Shown in pieces: positions 14,366-21,270 of a DNA stretch of 21,270 nt. The stretch comes from Oceanospirillaceae bacterium (GTDB taxonomy: Bacteria > Pseudomonadota > Gammaproteobacteria > Pseudomonadales > Balneatricaceae). The translations under genes were made by a program, and so were the position numbers. Within the stretch, counting starts at the first letter, position 1. The number at the start of each line of letters is the position of its first letter. The notes below the pieces were generated by a model, which had not been told where the DNA came from, ran no database searches, and saw only the letters and a list, made by a program, of their open reading frames with translations. The stretch spans positions 1,392 to 22,661 of the forward strand of contig DPHB01000026.1 in NCBI GenBank assembly GCA_003521845.1, read 5' to 3'.

Positions 14366-16294
14366 TTAAACAGCTACTCCAGCTTGCAAGCCTTCCAATA
14401 TGGCTTCTTCTGCCGTTCGTGGCGTCAGGCAATCACCAATCAAAATACTGTTTTCCGTTGCCAAATGGTCAACTGCGGCATGCCCCATACAAGCGACTAA
14501 ACCATCTACCTGTTCAACCACACGCGTGGCATCGTTACCGGTTTGTTGGCCATAAACCACATCATCATCGTAGCCAAAGACACGAAAGTTGGGCAGTATC
14601 GTAACCTGCAAATCATGCAACCTGGCCACACTCGAATCACGCACATAAGACTGCAACATATGGCCTGGTGCAACACCAACACTAGCCAGCGTTACTGTAT
14701 AACCCGCCAAGGCCAGTAGCTCGGCGATACCAAGGCTAATCCAATCTCCGCGCCAGTCGGCTACCAGCAGATGCTTACCCGACGGCTGTTCGCCCTCCAG
14801 TAACTGCCAAGCGTTGTAGACAGGCATATCGCCCATGGCTTCAAACTTTGGTGCATAGGGTACGGCACCGGTGGCTAGTATCACTTCATCTTGCCGCCAG
14901 TCATCCAGCATGGCCTGATCAACTGACGTATTGAGATGTATGACCACGCCAGACAATTGCAGTTCTGTGCTTAGGTTACCAATTAGGCCACCAAACTCAC
15001 TCCTTTGTGGTAACAACTGCGCCAACCGCACCTGGCCTCCCAACTGCTTACACTGCTCATACAAGTGCACTTCATGTCCACGCTGGGCGGCAGTGATGGC
15101 CGCCTTCATACCCGCTGGGCCACCACCAACAACACGCACCACCTTAGCTTGCTTAGTAGCAAGCAACTGCCCATATAGTAACTCGCGCCCTGTTTGAGGG
15201 TGTTGAATACAGGAGATGGGCAAGCCTTTATGAAAATGACCGATACAGGCTTGGTTACAAGCAATACAGGCGCGAATGCTATCCACATCAGCAGCTTGTG
15301 CCTTGTTAGGCATTTGCGGGTCGCAAATTAGGGCTCGCGTCATACCACACAAATCCATGGCCCCAGCCGCCAACGCTTGCTCAGCCTTTTGGGGCTGGTT
15401 CATGCGCCCCGCCATCATTAAAGGCACCTGCAAGCTCTGCTTCCACTGGGCCGCTAGATCCTGCAAATAGTCTTGGGGCACGGACATAGGCGGGACGATA
15501 TGCACGGCACCGGCAAAATTATTTGAGGTACCGCCATTAAGGCTGATGTAATCCAGTTTATCTTGCATGGCGACGGCCGCCGCCAACGCTTCTTCTGGCG
15601 CTAAACCACTGGCATCATAGTCGTTACCAGTGATACGTAGCCCCACACAAAAATCATCGCCGCAAGTGGCCCGAATGGCAGCAATGACCTGCTGTACAAA
15701 CAACAAACGGTCTTGGCCATATGCATCAGTTCTCAAATTAGTGGCCGCACTTAAAAATTGCGCAGGCAGATAACCGTGGGAGGCGACAATTTCTACGCCA
15801 TCAATGCCGGCCTGCTGCATACGCCAAGCTGCACCGGCATAACCCGCCACCACCTCGGCAATTAACGCTTTAGACATGGCTCTGGGCATTTGAAAAAAAC
15901 GCTCATTGGGTACCGCCGAAGCCGAATAGGACACAGGCTGCAAACCATCTTTGGTTTCCATTATTTCACGCCCGGGGTGAAACAGCTGCCCAATCACCTT
16001 GCAATCATAAGCATGACAAGCAGCGGCCAGTTTACGATAACTAGGAATGCAGCCATCATCCGTAGCCATTAATAAGTGCGAGGAATAACGTGCCGTTTCG
16101 TGCACCCCTGACACTTGCAACACAATGAGACCAGCACCACCGGCTGCCCTGGCTTGATGATAAGCAATGAGCGCATCGTTAACATAATCGCTAGTCGGCA
16201 AACAGGTATCATGACCCGATGAAAATATGCGATTTTTTAAGCTCAGATGCCCAATTTGTAATGGTGTAAAGAGATGCTTAAAGATACTAGTCAT
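14366..16294 (-). CDS. FMN/4Fe-4S/FAD oxidoreductase (TMADH / dienoyl-CoA reductase type)
   Basis: A 642-residue three-part flavoprotein. Residues 1-340 form an Old Yellow Enzyme-like TIM barrel that binds FMN (LKNRIFSSGHDT, GQLFHPGR, DGVEIVASHGYLPAQFLS). Cys343, Cys346, Cys350 and Cys362 (C-x2-C-x3-C-x11-C) hold the 4Fe-4S cluster. The C-terminal part has a dinucleotide-binding motif VVGGGPAGMKAA from 388 and ends with GDCLTPRTAEEAILEGLQAG, typical of the trimethylamine dehydrogenase and N-methylproline demethylase branch rather than FadH. It could demethylate a methylated amine or betaine, or reduce an enoate; the substrate is open. It is followed with no gap by azlCD. The sulfatase gene lies 143 bases upstream on the same strand. 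The start ATG has only a weak TGGA upstream. Confidence 0.85.
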   Translation of the reverse strand: MTSIFKHLFTPLQIGHLSLKNRIFSSGHDTCLPTSDYVNDALIAYHQARAAGGAGLIVLQVSGVHETARYSSHLLMATDDGCIPSYRKLAAACHAYDCKVIGQLFHPGREIMETKDGLQPVSYSASAVPNERFFQMPRAMSKALIAEVVAGYAGAAWRMQQAGIDGVEIVASHGYLPAQFLSAATNLRTDAYGQDRLLFVQQVIAAIRATCGDDFCVGLRITGNDYDASGLAPEEALAAAVAMQDKLDYISLNGGTSNNFAGAVHIVPPMSVPQDYLQDLAAQWKQSLQVPLMMAGRMNQPQKAEQALAAGAMDLCGMTRALICDPQMPNKAQAADVDSIRACIACNQACIGHFHKGLPISCIQHPQTGRELLYGQLLATKQAKVVRVVGGGPAGMKAAITAAQRGHEVHLYEQCKQLGGQVRLAQLLPQRSEFGGLIGNLSTELQLSGVVIHLNTSVDQAMLDDWRQDEVILATGAVPYAPKFEAMGDMPVYNAWQLLEGEQPSGKHLLVADWRGDWISLGIAELLALAGYTVTLASVGVAPGHMLQSYVRDSSVARLHDLQVTILPNFRVFGYDDDVVYGQQTGNDATRVVEQVDGLVACMGHAAVDHLATENSILIGDCLTPRTAEEAILEGLQAGVAV

Positions 16295-16437
16295 ATGCGT
16301 CCAGTGCTGCTAGGCAAGGCCTGATTTCAAAACCAAGACTGCAAGGTAGCACACAAACAAATTGAGCGACAAGCAGACAATTCACCAATCTCAAGAAGAC
16401 TGGCAAATTGTACTGACTAGCACTAGATAGTAGGCAT

Positions 16438-18075
16438 TTAACTAACGCCAGTAGATGCAGGTGGGCGCATTGCTGCAGGCACCGCGGCTTGATCCCAGAA
16501 ACCAATCAATATGCCGCATCGAGCCGAATCACCGACGCGCGCTGCCATGGTTTCATCGGCCACAGTAACGCGATTTTTCAAGCCCGCGGTCCAATCCAAC
16601 ATCAGTTCACTCATGTAGGCACGCTGTACGGCATAGCTAGGATCACGACCCAGGTCAATCAATTCCTGCGGATCTTCTTGCAGATCAAACATCATGGGAG
16701 CAAAACCCAAACTGTGGACAAACTTGTGGCGACCATCAAAGATCATGGTTAAGCGCGCATTATACTGAGTGCGGCCTAGCTTTTCTGTGGCAAACTTCAT
16801 CGTCGCATAATCACATTCTGACACCACATAGTCATAGCCCTTGAAGCTATTCGTACGCAAAGCGGGTAGTAAGGACTTACCTTCTAGCCAATTCCAACGC
16901 GGTGTGCCGCCAGCCCACTCAACAAAGGTAGGGAGTAGGTCAATGGCACACACTAATTCATCGCACTGCGTGCCACGACGGCTATCCGCCTCTGGGCGTG
17001 GGTCCATAATAAGTAACGGAATATTGGTGACAGGTTCATGGAACAAGTCCTTCTCACCTAACCAATGATCACCATAAAAATCACCATGATCCGAGGTCAG
17101 CACTATCAGGGTGTTATCCGCTTGGCCGATTTCTTCTAGGTGTTTAAACAAACGGCCAAGATGATCGTCCAGTTCTTTGACTAAACCATAGGTGCCGGGC
17201 AAGGCATGATCACGATACTCGTCAACAGCATAGGTTTTACTATGGGGTGTTTCGGTAAAAGCCTTATACACTGGGTTAGGGTCCACCAATTCAGCGGCTG
17301 ACTTATTAATAGCGGGTAGCTCGGCACCCCGATACAGGTCGTGATAAGGTGCTGGCGCTGCAATGGGCCAATGGGGCTTGATATAAGACAGGTGTAAACA
17401 CCAGCTTTGCTCACCTAGCTCGCTTATCATTTCCATGGCACGATCAGTGGTATAGGCCGTTTCTGAATGTTCCTTGTCTACCCGGGCTGGCAAATGGGCA
17501 TACTTCAAATACATGCCATTACGCATAACGCCGGCTTCGTCTTCCATGGCATTGGCCCAGGTCACCCAAGGGTTATCACCGTCGTAGCCCATACGATTGA
17601 GATAATCAAAATACGCTGGACGGCTCTTGTCGTAACCACCATCCACACCCAAGGTATGTAAACCATCATCCCGTTCACCCTTGGCAAAACCGGCATTACC
17701 CAGATAACGGCCTAGTTCGGAATCAGGATCAATACCTAAGCGCTGCATGCCCATGTTATCGGGTTTCATATGGGTCTTGCCCATCAAGTAAGTATCTACA
17801 CCCGTATCGGCCATATGGTCAGCCAGGGTCATTTCGTCTACTCGATTAGCCCACCCATTCCAGGTAGCACCATGGGAACGTACATGACGGCCCGTATAGA
17901 ATGATGCACGGGAATTGCCACAGCTGGTACCTTGTATATAGCAGCGGTTAAATTTCACCCCACGTGTGGCTAAACGGTCTATATTAGGTGTATCAACAAT
18001 CTGATTACCATAGCAGGACAAGGCGTCCATACGTATCTGATCGAGGATAATAAAAAGCACATTTTTTTGTGACAT
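16438..18075 (-). CDS. Sulfatase / alkaline-phosphatase superfamily hydrolase
   Basis: About 545 residues from ATG 18075. The N-terminus, NVLFIILDQIRMDALSCYGN, carries the metal-binding Asp12 and Gln13, with no signal peptide, so it acts in the cytoplasm. The catalytic segment reads TSCGNSRASFYTGR: Cys52 and Arg56 are in place, but the residue two after the Cys is Asn, where formylglycine sulfatases have Pro or Ala. GKTHMKP near 100 and LTSDHGDFYGDHWLGEKD near 320-340 supply further metal and sulfate ligands. Relatives include choline sulfatase, arylsulfatases and phosphonate monoester hydrolases; the substrate is not identifiable. An upstream ATG at 18132 would add 19 residues unlike the family. 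The same-strand downstream gene is the flavoprotein. Confidence 0.85.
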   Translation of the reverse strand: MSQKNVLFIILDQIRMDALSCYGNQIVDTPNIDRLATRGVKFNRCYIQGTSCGNSRASFYTGRHVRSHGATWNGWANRVDEMTLADHMADTGVDTYLMGKTHMKPDNMGMQRLGIDPDSELGRYLGNAGFAKGERDDGLHTLGVDGGYDKSRPAYFDYLNRMGYDGDNPWVTWANAMEDEAGVMRNGMYLKYAHLPARVDKEHSETAYTTDRAMEMISELGEQSWCLHLSYIKPHWPIAAPAPYHDLYRGAELPAINKSAAELVDPNPVYKAFTETPHSKTYAVDEYRDHALPGTYGLVKELDDHLGRLFKHLEEIGQADNTLIVLTSDHGDFYGDHWLGEKDLFHEPVTNIPLLIMDPRPEADSRRGTQCDELVCAIDLLPTFVEWAGGTPRWNWLEGKSLLPALRTNSFKGYDYVVSECDYATMKFATEKLGRTQYNARLTMIFDGRHKFVHSLGFAPMMFDLQEDPQELIDLGRDPSYAVQRAYMSELMLDWTAGLKNRVTVADETMAARVGDSARCGILIGFWDQAAVPAAMRPPASTGVS

Positions 18076-18241
18076 GGGAGCAGCTCTTCTATTCGTTTTT
18101 GTCGTATTACTTACAATTAAACACGCATACATTTAATTAACAAGTTAACTATACGCAATCATTCCCCATTATGGCAAGCCCACAAAACAAAATCAAAGCC
18201 CAAGCCTATGAACCAAATTAGATTTGTGGCCCCAATTAGCT

Positions 18242-18718
18242 CCTCCGCACAGCCATCACGCCTTTGGCCTTAACCTAACTTCCTTGGCTGACTGCGTCAG
18301 CTACCCTGCGCTGCCAGCTAGGTCATGGGCACTGCGGAACTCGGCAAAAAACGCCTCAGACAGTCCTCGCGCTAATTCCATGGCCTAGCCGTCATGTTCG
18401 GCGGCGTCATAATCGGTGAAGGACAAAGGCGTGATGGCTTTAGTTAAGTGGCAGGCATAGGGTGAACTGAAATTACCCACTTAGGCGGCGGGTAGCATTG
18501 ACTTATTGCACGATTATGACGCCGCTGAGCATGCTGAGCGATTATGGATAAGTGCGAGGACTGTTTGAAAGCCTTGCTGTTTAAGGCTTGAGTTCCGCAG
18601 CACCCATAATCGGTTAGCATGCGCAAGGTAGCTGACGCAGTCAGCCAAGGAAGTAAGTGCAATAAGCCAATGCTTCCTGCAAGCCGGCATGGGCAAAGGC
18701 GCAATGGCTGTGCGGAGG
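18242..18718. repeat. 477-bp imperfect fold-back repeat
   Basis: The 747-base gap between the sulfatase gene and the molybdenum hydroxylase operon holds no plausible gene. Its core is a long inverted repeat whose arms pair in order: 18242-18265 with 18695-18718 (two mismatches), 18278-18310 with 18621-18653 (one mismatch, core TTGGCTGACTGCGTCAGC), 18332-18342 with 18590-18600, 18361-18370 with 18554-18563, and 18401-18415 with 18511-18525. Small indels separate these blocks. The left arm also contains an internal pair, AGCCATCACGCCTTT at 18251-18265 against 18425-18439. It looks like two inverted copies of a roughly 175-210-bp repeat or a decayed fold-back element. No transposase and no clear target duplication were seen. 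The outer flanks (18133-18241, 18719-18879) are A/T-rich and would hold the promoters. Confidence 0.75.
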
Positions 18719-18879
18719 GAACTCATAGGAACCACGAAATCAAGGGATAAAATTTTGCCATGAGATTTGTTAATAACATGATGCAAAATAATTCATCGAA
18801 TAACCCTGTAGGGGTAATTGCAAAGGCCTTAGTTTACGACTAAAGTGGGGGTTTCCGTAGCGCAAGAAGACCTATAACT

Positions 18880-19737
18880 ATGCAATACCTAGCCCCCACA
18901 ACTTGCGCCGATGCCGTAGCTGCATTGGCTGCCTGTGACGGTGATGCTCGCCTCTTGGCCGGTGGCACCGATCTGTTAGTTCGCCTGCAAGCAGACATGA
19001 TTGAACCAGACCTTTTGGTTGACATCAAACTCATTCCACAATGCCAGAATATTGAGCAAGATGACGCCGGCTTTACCATCGGCGCTGCGGTATCCGGTGC
19101 TGAAATGAGCGAACACGCCACGCTTGGCAAAGTATGGCCAGGCATTGTTGAAGGCATGGACCTCATTGGTTCCACCCAAGTACAAGGCCGCGCCACCCTA
19201 GCCGGTAACTTATGCAATGCCTCGCCAGCGGCTGATAGCGTACCCGCCCTAATTGCCGCAGGTGCTATTGCCAATGTCGTGGGCCCCAAGGGTACACGCC
19301 AAGTAGCCGTAGAAGACATACCTACAGGCCCCAGCCGCAATAGCCTCACCAAGGACGAAATGATCGAGTCCTTCTCGCTACCTGCGCGCCCTGCTCGCTC
19401 ATCCGATGCTTACTTGCGCTTTATCCCGCGTACCGAAATGGACATCGCTGTAGTGGGTGCTGCCGTTAACTTGACCTTGGATGCCGATGGCACTTGCCGT
19501 GCGGCACGTGTAGTAATCGGTGCGGTGGGTCCTAAGGTTATTATTGTTGATGCGGCTGCCCAAGCTTTGATTGGCAGCCAAGTAGACGCCGCCGCCTTGC
19601 AAGCCGTACAAGAAGCCTGCAGCGCCGCTGCCACGCCGATTAGTGACAAACGTGGTACCGCTGAATTTCGTAAACACACCGTTGGTGTGATGGCCCGCCG
19701 CGCGGCTGCCATTGCTCACTCGCGCGCCCAGGCCTAA
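18880..19737 (+). CDS. Molybdenum hydroxylase, FAD-binding medium subunit
   Basis: A 285-residue subunit of the xanthine dehydrogenase/CO dehydrogenase family (CoxM/CutM type) that carries FAD and passes electrons from the 2Fe-2S subunit to an acceptor. The two FAD-binding motifs are visible: LLAGGTDLLVRLQ at 25-37 and TLAGNLCNASPAADS at 106-120. The C-terminal CO_deh_flav_C domain begins around residue 180 (RFIPRTEMDIAVVGAAV). Length is typical. ATG at 18880 is the first start after the intergenic region, with AAGAAG about 11 bases upstream. It is the first gene of a three-gene operon in M-S-L order, with the small subunit ribosome binding site overlapping its stop codon. Confidence 0.92.
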   Translation: MQYLAPTTCADAVAALAACDGDARLLAGGTDLLVRLQADMIEPDLLVDIKLIPQCQNIEQDDAGFTIGAAVSGAEMSEHATLGKVWPGIVEGMDLIGSTQVQGRATLAGNLCNASPAADSVPALIAAGAIANVVGPKGTRQVAVEDIPTGPSRNSLTKDEMIESFSLPARPARSSDAYLRFIPRTEMDIAVVGAAVNLTLDADGTCRAARVVIGAVGPKVIIVDAAAQALIGSQVDAAALQAVQEACSAAATPISDKRGTAEFRKHTVGVMARRAAAIAHSRAQA

Positions 19738-19747
19738 GGAGAAACTT

Positions 19748-20230
19748 ATGTCTTCAACTCATGTATCCACTACCATCAATGGCCAAGCTGTCGAGTATGT
19801 TTGCCCAAATGATGCTAGTTTATTAGAAGTATTACGCGACCAGTTAGGTATGACTGGCACCAAAGAAGGCTGCGGTAGCGGTGACTGTGGCGCCTGTTCC
19901 GTGACCGTTGATGGCCGTTTGGTGTGCTCTTGCTTGGTGCTCGGCGTAGAAGCCCAGAATCGCCAAGTCGAAACCATCGAAGGTATGGCCGACAAGAACA
20001 AACTGCATAAGCTGCAACAAGTATTCCTAGAAAAGGCCGCCCTACAGTGCGGCATTTGCACTCCGGGGGTATTGATCGCCGCTCGCTCTTTGCTAGAAAA
20101 AAACCCAGATCCTACTGAAAAAGAAGTACGTTACTGGATTGCTGGCAACCTATGCCGCTGCACCGGTTATGACAAGATTGTGCGTGCCATATTAGAAACC
20201 GCCAAACAATTGCGGGAGGAAGCAGCATGA
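19748..20230 (+). CDS. Molybdenum hydroxylase, 2Fe-2S small subunit
   Basis: A 160-residue subunit (CoxS type) holding two 2Fe-2S clusters. The N-terminal ferredoxin-like domain has Cys42, Cys47, Cys50 and Cys62; the C-terminal domain has Cys101 and Cys104 (QCGICTPG) and Cys136 and Cys138 (LCRCTGY). This eight-cysteine pattern is complete. ATG at 19748 was chosen because AAGGAG (19736-19741) lies six bases upstream and overlaps the stop of the previous gene; the frame extends further upstream but only inside that gene. The stop overlaps the next start as ATGA. It transfers electrons from the molybdenum site to FAD. Confidence 0.95.
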   Translation: MSSTHVSTTINGQAVEYVCPNDASLLEVLRDQLGMTGTKEGCGSGDCGACSVTVDGRLVCSCLVLGVEAQNRQVETIEGMADKNKLHKLQQVFLEKAALQCGICTPGVLIAARSLLEKNPDPTEKEVRYWIAGNLCRCTGYDKIVRAILETAKQLREEAA

Positions 20231-21270
20231 GCGAATATCAAGCCAAAGAATTCAAAGTACTCGGCAAGCGCCTACAACGTCCTGACGGTATCGACAAGGT
20301 AACCGGCCGTGCCAAATACGGCGCTGATACCGAAGCCGCTGGCATGTTGCATGGCAAAATCCTGCGCAGCCCACACGCCCACGCCCGTATACTTAGCATT
20401 GATACCAGTGCCGCCGAAGCCCTAAATGGCGTTAAAGCCGTGGTGACCCGAGCCGACTTTCCTACCGCAGCCAAAGGCTACGAAGATGTGCAGGACAACT
20501 GCATGGCTGGTGAGCGTGCCTTGTATGACGGCCATGCTGTAGCGGCCGTAGCCGCTACCAGTAAACGCATTGCCAAGCAGGCTCTAAAATTAATTAAGGT
20601 TGAATACGAAACACTGCCTCATGTCACCGAAGTAGAAGCCGCCATCACCGTCGGTGCGCCTATTGTCCAAGCAGGCCAGGTATCCAAACGCGTACCAGAA
20701 GGCTATTCCGACAACGTTGTGCGTTACGTAAGCTTTGGCCACGGTGATATCGATGCGGGTATTGCGCAAGCTGATGCCACCATCGAACGTACCTATCGTA
20801 CCGAGGCCTCGCATCAAGGTTACATCGAGCCTCATGCGTGCTTAGCTACCCTCAACGAAGATGGCCGCGGCGACCTGTGGGTTTGTACCCAGGGGCATTT
20901 CTGGATTCGCGATATGAGCTGTGCGGTATTAGGCTTAGAATCCGCCAACCTACGCGTAACGGCGTCCGAAATCGGCGGTGGCTTTGGTGGCAAAACCACG
21001 GTATTTATCGAACCCGTCGCTCTAGCCCTGTCCAAGAAGTCAGGCCATGCCGTCAAGCTAGTCATGAGCCGCGAAGAAGTCTTGCGTGCCACAGGCCCCA
21101 CAATTTCCACCCTTATGCATGTAAAATTAGGCATGACCAACGACGGCCGTATTACCGCCGCCTATGCCAAGCTATTTTATCAAAGCGGTGCCTATAAACA
21201 AGCCTGTTCCGACTTCGGTGCTATGCCGGCCTTTGCACCTTATGACCTAGAAAACGTGCACACGGAAGGC
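20227..21270 (+). CDS. Molybdenum hydroxylase, molybdopterin large subunit (partial)
   Basis: The first 348 codons are inside the window and remain open to the edge; full-length relatives are about 750-810 residues. It begins MSEYQAKEFKVLGKRLQRPD, and the small aldehyde oxidase/xanthine dehydrogenase a/b hammerhead domain covers about 20-130 (GKILRSPHAHARI). The molybdopterin domain follows with the cofactor-binding TQGHF (Gln222) and GGGFGGK (250-256). ATG at 20227 overlaps the small-subunit stop by four bases and has GGAGGA six bases upstream. The active-site loop that tells CO dehydrogenase (CSFR) from other hydroxylases should lie just past the end, so the substrate cannot be called. The M-S-L order is shared by CO dehydrogenases and other family members, so it is not decisive. 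Confidence 0.93.
   Translation, partial: MSEYQAKEFKVLGKRLQRPDGIDKVTGRAKYGADTEAAGMLHGKILRSPHAHARILSIDTSAAEALNGVKAVVTRADFPTAAKGYEDVQDNCMAGERALYDGHAVAAVAATSKRIAKQALKLIKVEYETLPHVTEVEAAITVGAPIVQAGQVSKRVPEGYSDNVVRYVSFGHGDIDAGIAQADATIERTYRTEASHQGYIEPHACLATLNEDGRGDLWVCTQGHFWIRDMSCAVLGLESANLRVTASEIGGGFGGKTTVFIEPVALALSKKSGHAVKLVMSREEVLRATGPTISTLMHVKLGMTNDGRITAAYAKLFYQSGAYKQACSDFGAMPAFAPYDLENVHTEG

Noticed and set aside
16287..16505. 72-codon ORF between the sulfatase and flavoprotein genes
   Set aside because: It overlaps the sulfatase end in another frame, and no family features or good start are visible.
18444..18786. Overlapping minus-strand ORFs of 86 and 90 codons
   Set aside because: They lie within or across the fold-back repeat, have no convincing ribosome binding site, and their composition follows the repeat rather than a protein.
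18880..21270. Calling the operon a carbon monoxide dehydrogenase (coxMSL)
   Set aside because: Gene order fits, but the diagnostic active-site loop is outside the window and the large subunit's TQGHF and GGGFGGK context resembles other hydroxylases at least as well.

Overview
The window reads as chromosome of a marine gammaproteobacterium. The miaB-phoH(ybeZ)-ybeY-corC(ybeX)-lnt gene order and the DbpA helicase are gammaproteobacterial, and a clear DddP dimethylsulfoniopropionate (DMSP) lyase points to a marine lifestyle. Genus cannot be fixed from the sequence alone. No rRNA, tRNA or CRISPR array was seen.

Layout. (1) 1-1650: dddP on the minus strand with an upstream region holding a TATAAT box, a small palindrome, a structured intergenic repeat and the terminator of the next gene. 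(2) 1645-4943: a PLP fold-type III ornithine/lysine-type decarboxylase (minus) divergent from an Lrp/AsnC regulator (plus), followed by dbpA (plus) and a strong hairpin terminator. (3) 4948-5850: a hicA-hicB toxin-antitoxin locus on the minus strand. The toxin gene is broken twice, by an in-frame stop and by a 263-bp MITE-like element flanked by a TA duplication. The antitoxin is intact. (4) 5856-11280: the conserved housekeeping operon miaB-phoH-ybeY-corC-lnt (minus), covering tRNA methylthiolation, rRNA/RNA processing and lipoprotein acylation. (5) 11357-13322: an AEC-family transporter, an unrecorded 59-codon membrane-protein ORF and a cupin that looks like a second, unrelated DMSP-lyase-type enzyme (DddQ/DddL group). 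(6) 13333-18075: a minus-strand set made of a sulfatase, a flavin/FeS oxidoreductase of the trimethylamine dehydrogenase/dienoyl-CoA reductase type, and the AzlC-AzlD amino-acid exporter pair. (7) 18133-18879: no gene, but a roughly 477-bp imperfect fold-back repeat. (8) 18880-end: an FAD / 2Fe-2S / molybdopterin subunit operon of the xanthine dehydrogenase/CO dehydrogenase family, cut by the window edge.

How the genes may work together: the most coherent accessory theme is breakdown of organic solutes (DMSP by DddP, possibly also by the cupin; possible methylamine- or betaine-type substrates by the flavoprotein; an unknown substrate by the molybdenum hydroxylase; a sulfate or phosphonate ester by the sulfatase). 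Links between these are inference from proximity only. The most distinctive features seen directly are the MITE insertion in hicA, whose removal with one TA restores the reading frame exactly, and the large fold-back repeat upstream of the molybdenum hydroxylase operon.
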